From the NCBI RefSeq assembly GCF_036409155.1, contig NZ_JAZGLW010000003.1:434001-498000 (forward strand): a stretch of DNA of 64,000 nt. The letters run 5' to 3'. Origin of the DNA: Mycobacterium sp. 050128. Its GTDB lineage: Bacteria; Actinomycetota; Actinomycetes; Mycobacteriales; Mycobacteriaceae. The position numbers and the translations under genes are program-made. Numbering within the stretch: the stretch's first letter is position 1; each line of letters starts with the position of its first letter. The notes beneath the pieces were generated by a model. The model searched no databases. It saw only the letters and a program-made list of their open reading frames with translations, and was not told the origin of the DNA. Positions 21,845-29,040 of the stretch are shown here, piece after piece.

Positions 21845-22564
21845 TCAGTCGGAGAAGATTTCGCGGTTAACCGTGTGTAGATAAGGGATCGCGAGGAAGG
21901 GGGTGATGTAGAAGATGTCGTAGAGCCACCAACCGACGACCGGGAACACCACGCCGGCGTAACGCACGTCGGCGAACATCGTCATGTTGAAGATGTAGGC
22001 CGACCAGATCACCACGCCCATCCAGCAGGTGACGACCATCCACTGATGACCCCAGCGCTTCATCTGTAGGAAGCCGATTGCCGCAGCCACCCGCATGGAG
22101 AACACCGTGAGGATCAGCCCTGCCACATAGGCTTTTTCGCCCGGTCCCGCCGCACCGCCGACCCAGAGTTCGTTGTAATGCCAGAAGTAGCCGGCGTCGA
22201 ACATGTTGCCCCACCCGACCATCAGCACCCGATTGATCAGCGTGTGGTTGGCGACCAGGTCCAGCGACCAGCCCAGACTGTTGAGCATGCCGTCGATCAG
22301 CGTCAGATAGCCGATCAGCGTCACGATCATCGGGCGCACCGACAGACCGGCACGCAGGGCTTGGCGTTGCAGGAATACTCCCCGCATAAAAATCGGGAAG
22401 CCGATCAGGCCGGGAGCCCACATGCCCATCAGGGCGGCGCCGACGATCATCCACTTATCGGCTCGCCGCTGCGCATGCCGGGATTCGTCATAGTGCTCTT
22501 CAAGGCCGACGGAGTTGGCCGCCGATGCGCCTTCCGAATTGCGTTTGAGCAGTGGAAGGTTCAC
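21845..22564 (-). CDS. Multi-pass membrane protein A of a paralogous pair (possibly AveC-like family)
   Basis: The protein has 239 residues with five or six predicted membrane helices. The GTG at 22564 is chosen because it overlaps the stop of the 42-residue peptide gene (GTGA) and gives the N-terminus VNLPLLKR, matching MSLPKLQR of its paralogue at 25237-25980. The two proteins are about two-thirds identical, and nearly invariant around [44 protein letters not shown] and [10 protein letters not shown]. Conserved His, Asp and Glu residues lie at likely membrane borders and could bind metal. In size and topology it recalls proteins annotated as spirocyclase AveC-like, but I cannot confirm this from sequence alone. 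Confidence 0.75.
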   Translation of the reverse strand: MNLPLLKRNSEGASAANSVGLEEHYDESRHAQRRADKWMIVGAALMGMWAPGLIGFPIFMRGVFLQRQALRAGLSVRPMIVTLIGYLTLIDGMLNSLGWSLDLVANHTLINRVLMVGWGNMFDAGYFWHYNELWVGGAAGPGEKAYVAGLILTVFSMRVAAAIGFLQMKRWGHQWMVVTCWMGVVIWSAYIFNMTMFADVRYAGVVFPVVGWWLYDIFYITPFLAIPYLHTVNREIFSD

Positions 22565-22689
22565 AGATCCCACCAACCCCGTGCAAACGACATGTAGAGC
22601 TGGATTCCGAACATCGCCAGCAGGTAGCCGTAGATGACTATCTGAAAGACGATGAGCGCTCTCTTACGCTTCTGCTCTTGGCGATCCAT
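22561..22689 (-). CDS. 42-residue single-helix membrane peptide
   Basis: A tiny gene with a strong ribosome site (GGAGAGGAG, 8 bases before the ATG at 22689). The product begins with a charged stretch (MDRQEQKRKR), has one membrane helix (about residues 11-32) and ends FARGWWDL. Its stop overlaps the start of the membrane protein A gene by four bases. The coupling, the ribosome site and the similar tiny gene at 25073-25177 support a real subunit rather than chance. Confidence 0.72.
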   Translation of the reverse strand: MDRQEQKRKRALIVFQIVIYGYLLAMFGIQLYMSFARGWWDL

Positions 22690-22715
22690 GCCGGTGCTCC
22701 TCTCCTGGGGCCCTG

Positions 22716-23507
22716 CTAGCTGCTCGAGGCGTTGGCCAGGTTGGCCGCAGCGACTTCACGTAAACCGTCGGTGATGGCGCCGTCGGTACTCAGCGGCGCG
22801 AGTATGCAAGCGTCGGCCGCGTCGAATTCCGTTGCGCCCGCGGCGATCAACTGAGCTGCCGTGACCAGCACTCGGGTCGACGGCGGCTCGAAGTGAAACG
22901 CTTCGTCGGCAGTGCGGATCGCGACCGCGCATCCGACCAGTCGTCGTGCGCTGGCCAACGGAATTCCGGATTCGGCGACGATCACGTCGGCCTCGCGGTC
23001 TGGCGGCAAATACTGCATCCCGAGAGTCACAAACCGCTGGCGGAACGACGGTTTCAGCTCCTTGAGTGAGCTGCGGTAGGCCGGGTTATACGAACACACC
23101 AGCATGAACGTTTCCGGCGCGGTGACGACCTCGCCGGATCGGTCCAGATACAGCGACCGCCGGTGATCGGTGAGCGAATGCAGGATGGCCAGCGAATCGT
23201 GGCGGGCCTCGACGACTTCGTCGAGGTAACAGATGGCGCCGGCTTTGACGGCCCGGGTCAGCGGCCCATCCGCCCAGATCACGTCGCCGCCGCTGACCAT
23301 GAAGCGGCCGACGAGATCGGAGCTGGTGAGATCGTCGTGGCAACTGATCGTGACCACGGGCCGTTGCAACAGCACGCCCATGTGCTCGACCAGCCGGGTC
23401 TTGCCGCATCCGGTCGGACCGGTCAGCATCACCGGCAGTCGCTGGTGAAAGGCTTGCTCAAACAGCTGAACTTCGTTGCCGTTTGCGAAATAGTTGTCTG
23501 TGGTCAT
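22716..23507 (-). CDS. MoxR-type AAA+ ATPase of the CbbQ/NirQ/NorQ group
   Basis: A 263-residue AAA+ protein. The Walker A is GPTGCGKT (residues 30-37), the Walker B is AICYLDEVVEA, and sensor and arginine-finger regions include CSYNPAYR and PSFRQRFV. CbbQ, NirQ and NorQ proteins work with a VWA-domain partner to remodel or insert metal into large enzymes such as Rubisco or nitric oxide reductase. The partner is the gene just upstream (ATGA overlap). No Rubisco or NO-reductase genes are in the window, so the client is probably a product of this operon, most likely the membrane protein pair. That client assignment is inference. Confidence 0.9.
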   Translation of the reverse strand: MTTDNYFANGNEVQLFEQAFHQRLPVMLTGPTGCGKTRLVEHMGVLLQRPVVTISCHDDLTSSDLVGRFMVSGGDVIWADGPLTRAVKAGAICYLDEVVEARHDSLAILHSLTDHRRSLYLDRSGEVVTAPETFMLVCSYNPAYRSSLKELKPSFRQRFVTLGMQYLPPDREADVIVAESGIPLASARRLVGCAVAIRTADEAFHFEPPSTRVLVTAAQLIAAGATEFDAADACILAPLSTDGAITDGLREVAAANLANASSS

Positions 23508-25033
23508 GCGGCGACCAATTCACGATGGACGTGAGCCAGCACTCGTGGAAGCTCCTCTACGCGTCGGATACGTTGCGAACGACGAGGCCCGAACACCTCA
23601 GGGAGGGGATCGACACGCGTCGGTCCAACTCCCACGTAATACATCGACACACCGGCGTCGTTGGCCTCTTCGACCGCGTGCGCGGCATCGGCCCAGGCAT
23701 AACGGCCCTCATATCCTTCATCGGACATCAGACCGTCGCCGATGACGATCAACAGGCGTCGCTCCGACGGCTGGCTGAGCAGCCGGCTGGTCAGATGGCG
23801 AAGCGGCGCACCGAGTCTGGTGTATCCGCGGGTGGACAACCCCAGCCCGCTCGGCGGCACGAACCGGCGGTCTTCGAAATCCTTCAGACACCGCACCTCG
23901 ACGCGATGGCGGGTGTTACCGGTGAAGACAAAGACGCCATGACGCTCTCGCGCCAGCGTCATGGCACGGGAAAGTGCGTCGGCGCAGGCCAATTCCAGCC
24001 GGAACACCCGACCGCCGTGTACCCCCAACGATGAGCTGCCATCCAGCAACAACGCCGTGGTGACGTCTCGGCCGCTCGGCAGCAAGTCGCGAAATACCCT
24101 CGGCTCCTTGGCCTCGCCGGTGGTCAGCTCGACGTAGTGATTGACGTATTGGTCGACGTCGAGGTCGGAGCCGTCCTCCAGTCGATTCGTCATCGCACGA
24201 TGAGTGTGTTCTTCGAACCACTTACGCACATCGACGGCTACTGGCACCGGACGGCGGGCATGCCGGCCGTCGGCGTGTTCGACGACGGCGACATGATCGC
24301 GCATGAATCGCCGCGTCCACATGTTCCATTCGGGATAGGGAATGCCGGGCCGGTGTTCCGGCGTGACATCGAAGTCGTCGTCTTGTGGCCGGCTCGGCGG
24401 CGGTAGGTTGGGATTGCGGACGCCGCCATCGCCGCCGACGGGCACCGAGTACGGCCGGGGCAGTCGCTGTTGTGTGGTGGTCCAGGGCATCCTGCCAAAG
24501 CTGCGGCGTAATTTGTCGGTCAATCCCTGCGGCGTCGTGTAGGCCAGCGGCAGGTTGCCCAGCAACGGATGAACCGTCAACGCCTGTCCCGCGGCGGCCA
24601 ATGCGATTGCCCGGTTGAGCATCTCCAAGGCGTTCAGGTCGGCGGCTTCGGTCTGGACATCCGGAAGCAGTCGTTGCACTTCGGGGAGCAGACCCGGCCA
24701 CCGCCGCGCTACCCAGCCGATGGCGACGCCGGCTTCGACGAGCGTGAGTGCGCGCAGTTCGCGAGCGGACAGCTCATTCAGCCGATATTCGGTGATCCGC
24801 TCTTTTGATGGTGAACATTGCAGGGCCACACCGCAGGTCAGCGTTCGGCGAGTCCAATCGGACAGCGCAGGGTAGGGGACATGAACGAAGGTGAGCGCCG
24901 CGTTCAGACCGAAGCCACGGCGTTCGCCGGTGACGAGGCGAACGCCTTCGCGACGTTGTTCGCTGAGCGCGACCGCGGTCACCGCGCAACTGCGTTCCAG
25001 CGCCATCGCGCCGGCGTCGGAAGCTTCAGCCAT
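23504..25033 (-). CDS. VWA-domain protein, CbbO/NorD-like partner of the MoxR ATPase
   Basis: The protein has 509 residues. The C-terminal 200 residues form a von Willebrand A domain with the metal-ion-dependent adhesion motif DGSSS (Asp331, Ser333, Ser335) and later LLIVIGDGLMSDEGY. The long N-terminal part is helical, with a Pro-rich linker around residues 200-235. It is shorter than typical NorD (about 600) or CbbO (about 780), so it represents a reduced type. It overlaps the ATPase gene by four bases, the standard pairing for such chaperone systems. It lies 39 bp after the 34-residue peptide gene. Confidence 0.87.
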   Translation of the reverse strand: MAEASDAGAMALERSCAVTAVALSEQRREGVRLVTGERRGFGLNAALTFVHVPYPALSDWTRRTLTCGVALQCSPSKERITEYRLNELSARELRALTLVEAGVAIGWVARRWPGLLPEVQRLLPDVQTEAADLNALEMLNRAIALAAAGQALTVHPLLGNLPLAYTTPQGLTDKLRRSFGRMPWTTTQQRLPRPYSVPVGGDGGVRNPNLPPPSRPQDDDFDVTPEHRPGIPYPEWNMWTRRFMRDHVAVVEHADGRHARRPVPVAVDVRKWFEEHTHRAMTNRLEDGSDLDVDQYVNHYVELTTGEAKEPRVFRDLLPSGRDVTTALLLDGSSSLGVHGGRVFRLELACADALSRAMTLARERHGVFVFTGNTRHRVEVRCLKDFEDRRFVPPSGLGLSTRGYTRLGAPLRHLTSRLLSQPSERRLLIVIGDGLMSDEGYEGRYAWADAAHAVEEANDAGVSMYYVGVGPTRVDPLPEVFGPRRSQRIRRVEELPRVLAHVHRELVAA

Positions 25034-25072
25034 TGGCCGATTCCCGTGCGTTGCGGCTGCCCAGGTTGTCGC

Positions 25073-25177
25073 TCAGAACGTGCCGATGTTGGAGAAGAGC
25101 CAGTACCAGAACCAGATGATCAGGCCGGTGCCGCCCCACGCCGCGACGTAACGAAGGATTTCCCACACATAACCCAC
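25073..25177 (-). CDS. 34-residue aromatic-rich membrane peptide
   Basis: GTG start at 25177, preceded at ideal spacing by a perfect AGGAGGT ribosome site. The product is almost entirely one membrane helix, rich in Trp and Tyr (GLIIWFWYWLF). It lies between the paralogue B membrane gene (59 bp upstream) and the VWA gene (39 bp downstream). Its place parallels the 42-residue peptide next to paralogue A. Tiny one-helix subunits are common in membrane oxidoreductases, but no family is recognised here. Confidence 0.72.
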   Translation of the reverse strand: MGYVWEILRYVAAWGGTGLIIWFWYWLFSNIGTF

Positions 25178-25236
25178 GATGTGACCTCCTGGGATGTCGA
25201 AACAGGTTCTGATGCAAAGGAATCGGGTGTGGCATG

Positions 25237-25980
25237 TCAGTCCGAAAAGAGTTCACGGTTGACGGTGTGCAGATAGGGGATGGCGAGGAACGGGGTGATG
25301 TAGAAGATGTCGTAGAGCCACCAGCCGACGACCGGCAGCACGACGCCGGCAAAGCGCACGTCGGCGAACATCGTCATGTTGAACACGTAGGTGATCCAGA
25401 TGACCACGCCCATCCAGCAGGTGACGACCATCCATTGGTGGCCCCAGCGCTTCATCTGCAGTAAGCCGATCGCGGCGGCAATGCGCATGGTGAAGACGGT
25501 CAGGATGAGACCGACTTCCATGGCCTTTTCACCCGGGCCGGCGGCGCCGCCGACCCATAGCTCGTTGTAGTGCCAGAAGTAACCGGCATCGAACATGTTG
25601 CCCCACCCGTTGAGCAGCACGCGGGCCAGAATTGTGTGGTTTGCCACCAGGTCAAGCGCCCATCCGACGGTGTTGATCGCGGCGTCGATAATGACGAGAT
25701 AGCCGAGCAGCGTGACCAGCATCGGCCGAACGGACAGGCCATCTCGGTCGGCCCGGCGCAGCAGCCGCACTCCCCACAGGAACAGTGGTAAGCCGAAGAC
25801 ACCGAGGGCCGCGGTGCCGATCAGCAAGCTGCCGGAGACAAGCCACTTATCGGCCTGCCGCTGCGCGAGTTGTGAGCGCTCCAGGTGCTCGTCGATGGTC
25901 AGACTCGACTGCGCAGCGCCGTTCGACCCGGTCCCCGCGCCCGTGCCGTCACCGCGCCGCTGTAGCTTCGGCAGACTCAA
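25237..25980 (-). CDS. Multi-pass membrane protein B of the paralogous pair, first gene of the operon
   Basis: The protein has 247 residues, with a TTG start at 25980 preceded by GGGGAGGG. It is a close paralogue of the 21845-22564 product. The C-terminal 140 residues are almost identical, including [38 protein letters not shown] and the end HTVNRE.FSD. The N-terminal 30 residues differ (Gly- and Ser-rich here). Five or six membrane helices are expected. As the first gene of the leftward operon it sits about 40 bp after a clear -10 box and next to a palindromic operator. The function is unknown; see protein A for the AveC-like possibility. Confidence 0.77.
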   Translation of the reverse strand: MSLPKLQRRGDGTGAGTGSNGAAQSSLTIDEHLERSQLAQRQADKWLVSGSLLIGTAALGVFGLPLFLWGVRLLRRADRDGLSVRPMLVTLLGYLVIIDAAINTVGWALDLVANHTILARVLLNGWGNMFDAGYFWHYNELWVGGAAGPGEKAMEVGLILTVFTMRIAAAIGLLQMKRWGHQWMVVTCWMGVVIWITYVFNMTMFADVRFAGVVLPVVGWWLYDIFYITPFLAIPYLHTVNRELFSD

Positions 25981-26020
25981 GAGCCCTCCCCGTCATCGGC
26001 CTGATTGGATCGGCCCGTGC

Positions 26021-26046
26021 ACTATAACAGGCTGACTATAGTCAGC
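26021..26046 (-). promoter_or_regulatory. Promoter -10 box and palindromic operator for the leftward 11-gene operon
   Basis: On the minus strand TATAGT (26026-26021) forms a -10 box about 40 bases before the TTG start at 25980. Immediately upstream lies the perfect 16-bp palindrome GCTGACTATAGTCAGC (26031-26046), inside the expected -10/-35 spacer. The core TGAC-TATA-GTCA recurs at 26186 and 28132, around the TetR gene at 27388-27987. Confidence 0.65.
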
Positions 26047-26184
26047 GTAAGTCCGCAACATCAGCACCCGAACGGCCGTCTTCATCCGACCCCGGTACCA
26101 CCGCTTTACGTTGGTATTACCTGGCAAAGCGGCCCGATTCGCACGCCTTCCCGTCAGGCAAGCCACCGGTCCAGCGGCACGTTA

Positions 26185-26238
26185 CTGACAAAAGTCAGCT
26201 GTGAATCGTTGACACATCCTTCGCGGCGCGCCTACGCT
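26185..26238 (+). promoter_or_regulatory. Operator and SigA-type promoter for the rightward DapB-like gene
   Basis: CTGACAAAAGTCAG (26185-26198) repeats the TGAC-N4-GTCA operator. Just after it comes TTGACA (26209-26214), an 18-bp spacer and TACGCT (26233-26238), a good vegetative promoter for the gene starting at 26280. With the site at 26031 this makes a double-operator divergent control region of 299 bp. I see no other gene in it. Confidence 0.65.
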
Positions 26239-26279
26239 CAGCGAGCACTCAGCCGTTTCGGCCACGCAAAGGAGCTGCC

Positions 26280-27383
26280 ATGACGCCCGCGCCGCCGGCC
26301 GAGAAGAAGTATCGCGTAATCCAGTGGGGCGTCGGCAATGTCGGGACAATCGCGCTCCGTCACTTTGCGCACAACCCGGCCTACGAACTGGTCGGAGTGC
26401 TGTGCAATCGGCCGGAAAAGGTGGGCAAGGACGCCGGTGAACTCTGCGGCAAGGCGCCCACCGGCGTACGTGCGACCAACGACAAGGCCGTCATCGAAGC
26501 ACTGGATGCCGATTGCGTGTTCTATGCACCGTTGTGGTCCGATCCCGACGAGGTGTGCCGGCTGCTGCGCAGCGGCAAAAACGTCGTCGCGTCGGGTGGT
26601 GCATGGTGGTATCGAACCGAGCACAGTCAGGCGGACATCGACAAGATCGATGCCGCGTGCCACGAGGGCGGCACCTCGTTTCATGCGGGCGGTGTCAATC
26701 CGGGTTTTGCCGGAGATCTACTCGTCCTGACACTGGCCCGAATAGTCAGCCAGATCGACACAATTCACATCTACGAGGTGGTGAATTTCGGACGAGACAC
26801 CCTGAAGTACCTGTTCGAGATGGGAATGGGGAGCGATCCGGCCGGGTTCGAGGACGGGCCGAATCTGTTGGGGCAGGCTTGGCCACTGTTCGCGCAGTCG
26901 ATGGCAATGGTTGTGGAGGGAATGGGCAAGACGGTCGAGAAGTACACGACTGAGGTGGAGCTGGGGTCCGCCACGCGCGATATCCCCTTCGAAGGAGGGG
27001 AGACCAGCGACATGCCGGGCTTCACGGGCGTGATCAAGAAGGGCACCGTCGCTCGCCAGCATCACAAGTGGACGGCGTGGGTGGATGGTAGGCCGCTGGT
27101 CGTCTTTCACGAGATCTACACGATGGATACCTTCGATGCCATTGAACCGCACGAGGATTGGCCTCAGCACTACCACTACCGCATAGTGATTGAGGGAGAT
27201 TCATCCACCGAGCTGATTCTGCAGGGGGCGCACGACCCGAACGGTGGCTACGCGCTGCCCGGCTACACCTGGACCGCGATGGGGCCCGCGAACGCCATTC
27301 CCGCGGTCTGCGACGCTCCGCCGGGGTTCATGTCTCACAACGAACTCGGCCTGATGCCGCTGCGCGGCGTCATACGGCCTTAG
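26280..27383 (+). CDS. DapB-like NAD(P)-binding oxidoreductase, paralogue 2
   Basis: The protein has 367 residues, with AAAGGAG before the ATG. The N-terminal Rossmann motif is YRVIQWGVGNVGTIALRHF. The middle holds GGVNPGFAGD, and the C-terminal domain ends CDAPPGFMSHNELGLMPLRG, as in its two paralogues here. The domain layout matches DapB-like amine-dehydrogenase-type proteins of mycobacteria. It is divergent from the membrane-protein operon and shares its control region, so the two are probably induced together. The substrate is unknown. Confidence 0.83.
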   Translation: MTPAPPAEKKYRVIQWGVGNVGTIALRHFAHNPAYELVGVLCNRPEKVGKDAGELCGKAPTGVRATNDKAVIEALDADCVFYAPLWSDPDEVCRLLRSGKNVVASGGAWWYRTEHSQADIDKIDAACHEGGTSFHAGGVNPGFAGDLLVLTLARIVSQIDTIHIYEVVNFGRDTLKYLFEMGMGSDPAGFEDGPNLLGQAWPLFAQSMAMVVEGMGKTVEKYTTEVELGSATRDIPFEGGETSDMPGFTGVIKKGTVARQHHKWTAWVDGRPLVVFHEIYTMDTFDAIEPHEDWPQHYHYRIVIEGDSSTELILQGAHDPNGGYALPGYTWTAMGPANAIPAVCDAPPGFMSHNELGLMPLRGVIRP

Positions 27384-27387
27384 CGCG

Positions 27388-27987
27388 TCAGAGGCTCAGG
27401 CTCCGCAACGTCCTTGCGACGTAGTCTTCCAGCAGGGCGTGCCCGGTCGGCCAGTGGTTCGTGGTGATCAAGAGGGCGTAGAGACCAAGCAAGAAGAACA
27501 CCGCACTGTTCATGGGGTTGGCTTCCGGATCCGTTTCACCGCGTTCTTGGGCAAGCGCGATTTCCTGGGCGACCAGCACGATCAAGGGGTGATCCCTGCC
27601 GTCTTCGGTCTGCGGGCGAGTTTGCGAGAAGTGCAGTGCCAGAAAGTCATTGAAGAGCAGATCGCCGAGTCGGCGTTCCAGCCCGACCACCAGGCGAACC
27701 GCCTCGTTCAGAGCGGAACCAAGATCGTGCTTGGACTTCAAGAATTGCGCGAACTGCTTGGCAATGCGGTCCTCTTCGCGACGCTCCAGCTCCAGCAGGA
27801 CATGCTCTTTGGTGGGGAAGTGGAAGAAGAAGGTACCGTGGGCAACTCCGGCAGCGGCCACGATCGCACTGACGTCGGCTTCGGCCATGCCGGCGCGAGC
27901 GAACTCCGCAATCGAGGCGCCCATCAAGCGCTCTCGCGTCTGCAAGCGCTTGGCTTCTCGTGCAGACACTCGATCCGTCACAGCCAT
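27388..27987 (-). CDS. TetR-family transcriptional regulator
   Basis: The protein has 199 residues. The N-terminal helix-turn-helix reads VSAIVAAAGVAHGTFFFHFPTKEHVL, the standard TetR form. The C-terminal ligand domain ends in hydrophobic helices (SAVFFLLGLYALLITT), suggesting a hydrophobic ligand. It is flanked by promoters that carry TGAC-N4-GTCA operators (26031, 26185 and 28131), so it is the likely repressor of the leftward operon, paralogue 2 and the SDR operon. It converges on paralogue 2 with a 4-bp gap. Confidence 0.9.
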   Translation of the reverse strand: MAVTDRVSAREAKRLQTRERLMGASIAEFARAGMAEADVSAIVAAAGVAHGTFFFHFPTKEHVLLELERREEDRIAKQFAQFLKSKHDLGSALNEAVRLVVGLERRLGDLLFNDFLALHFSQTRPQTEDGRDHPLIVLVAQEIALAQERGETDPEANPMNSAVFFLLGLYALLITTNHWPTGHALLEDYVARTLRSLSL

Positions 27988-28130
27988 TTCTTTCCTTACG
28001 GTTGACCTGACTCATGCGAGAGCATCGAGGCTAACCAGACCATTATGCCGTGTCCTCACCAAAAAGGCTTGCATGACTTGGTCATTGTGGGTGCATGCTC
28101 GCCGCTTCCGATCGCCGTCCTGGCTGTTCA

Positions 28131-28159
28131 TTGACTTTAGTCAGCAAGCTTCATAGATT
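28131..28159 (+). promoter_or_regulatory. SigA-type promoter with operator overlapping the -35 box
   Basis: TTGACT (28131-28136), a 17-bp spacer and TAGATT (28154-28159) form a near-consensus promoter 40 bp before the SDR gene at 28199. The -35 lies inside TTGACTTTAGTCAG (28131-28144), the third TGAC-N4-GTCA site. Repressor binding there would block polymerase directly. A looser palindrome, ATGACTTGGTCAT, is at 28073-28085, nearer the TetR start. Confidence 0.68.
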
Positions 28160-28198
28160 GAACGACGCGGACGTCCCACACGATCAAAGGAGCTCGGC

Positions 28199-28987
28199 AT
28201 GGCGTTGGAGCAGTTCCGGCTGGACGGGCAGGTCGCGATCGTCACGGGCGCCGGGAAGGGTGTCGGGGCCGGCATCGCCCGGGTCTTGGCAGAGGCGGGT
28301 GCGACGGTCGTCGGCACCGCCCGCACCGAGGCGGATATCGTTGGCACGATTGCGGGTATCGAGAACAGCGGGGGCAAGGGGCTGGCGCTCGTCGCGGACG
28401 CGATCAGTCGTCCCGACGGAGAGCGGGTCGTGAATACGGCCATGGAGCGGTTCGGCCGCATTGACATTCTGGTCAACAACGTCGGCGGATCCACCTATGC
28501 GCGGTTCCTGGACATCACCGACGAAGACTTCCGGCACACCTTCGACTGGTGCGTGACATCGGCTTTCATCATGAGTCAGCTCGCGGCCCCACACATGCTC
28601 AGCGCCGGACACGGTTCCATCATCAACATCTCGTCGGGCTCGGCCCGCTTCGGCATCCGGGCGCTGACCGCCTATTGCGTCGCGAAGGGCGGCCTCGAAG
28701 CGCTCACCCGCGCGATGGCGCAGGAACTCGCCCCGAAGATTCGCGTCAACGCCATCGCGCTGGGTTCCTTTGCCACCGACGGCCTGAAGGGCAGCCTGGA
28801 CCTGATGCCCGGGTCGCTGGAGAAGATGCAGGAGGCCACGCCGCTGCATCGCCTAGGCGATGTCGAGGATCTCGGAAGGCTGGCGGTGTATCTGTCCACG
28901 CGCGATTGCTACGCCACCAACGCCACCTTCCACGTCGACGGTGGCATCGACTCGAACAATTCCCCGCTGCCGATACCGGATTACTAG
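28199..28987 (+). CDS. Short-chain dehydrogenase/reductase
   Basis: A 262-residue classical SDR. The cofactor motif is VTGAGKGVGAGIA, followed by NNVGG, the catalytic Ser in NISSGSARFG, and YCVAKGG (YxxxK). The C-terminal end (VDGGIDSNN) is typical of FabG-like enzymes. CAAAGGAG precedes the ATG. It is first in a rightward run with the DapB-like gene (29041) and a second SDR (30131). It probably oxidises a hydroxyl or reduces a keto group on a lipid-like substrate; the actual compound cannot be read from the sequence. Confidence 0.9.
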   Translation: MALEQFRLDGQVAIVTGAGKGVGAGIARVLAEAGATVVGTARTEADIVGTIAGIENSGGKGLALVADAISRPDGERVVNTAMERFGRIDILVNNVGGSTYARFLDITDEDFRHTFDWCVTSAFIMSQLAAPHMLSAGHGSIINISSGSARFGIRALTAYCVAKGGLEALTRAMAQELAPKIRVNAIALGSFATDGLKGSLDLMPGSLEKMQEATPLHRLGDVEDLGRLAVYLSTRDCYATNATFHVDGGIDSNNSPLPIPDY

Positions 28988-29040
28988 GTCCGCTCCACCG
29001 AAAGCGATACAGTATCGTCCACGGGAAGAGTGAGGTAGCG

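Noticed and set aside
21845..25980. Possible particulate methane/ammonia monooxygenase or nitric oxide reductase subunits
   Set aside because: The membrane proteins lack the sequence landmarks I know for those enzymes; only the NorQ/NorD-type chaperone pair is shared.
28073..28085. Palindrome ATGACTTGGTCAT near the TetR start
   Set aside because: The arms resemble the operator but the centre is three bases, not four, so I did not count it as a fourth copy of the TGAC-N4-GTCA site.
28549..29040. Long open frame upstream of the DapB-like gene at 29041
   Set aside because: It overlaps the SDR gene in a shifted frame, is Arg/His/Pro-rich and has no family features; the ATG at 29041 has a ribosome site and the domain start.
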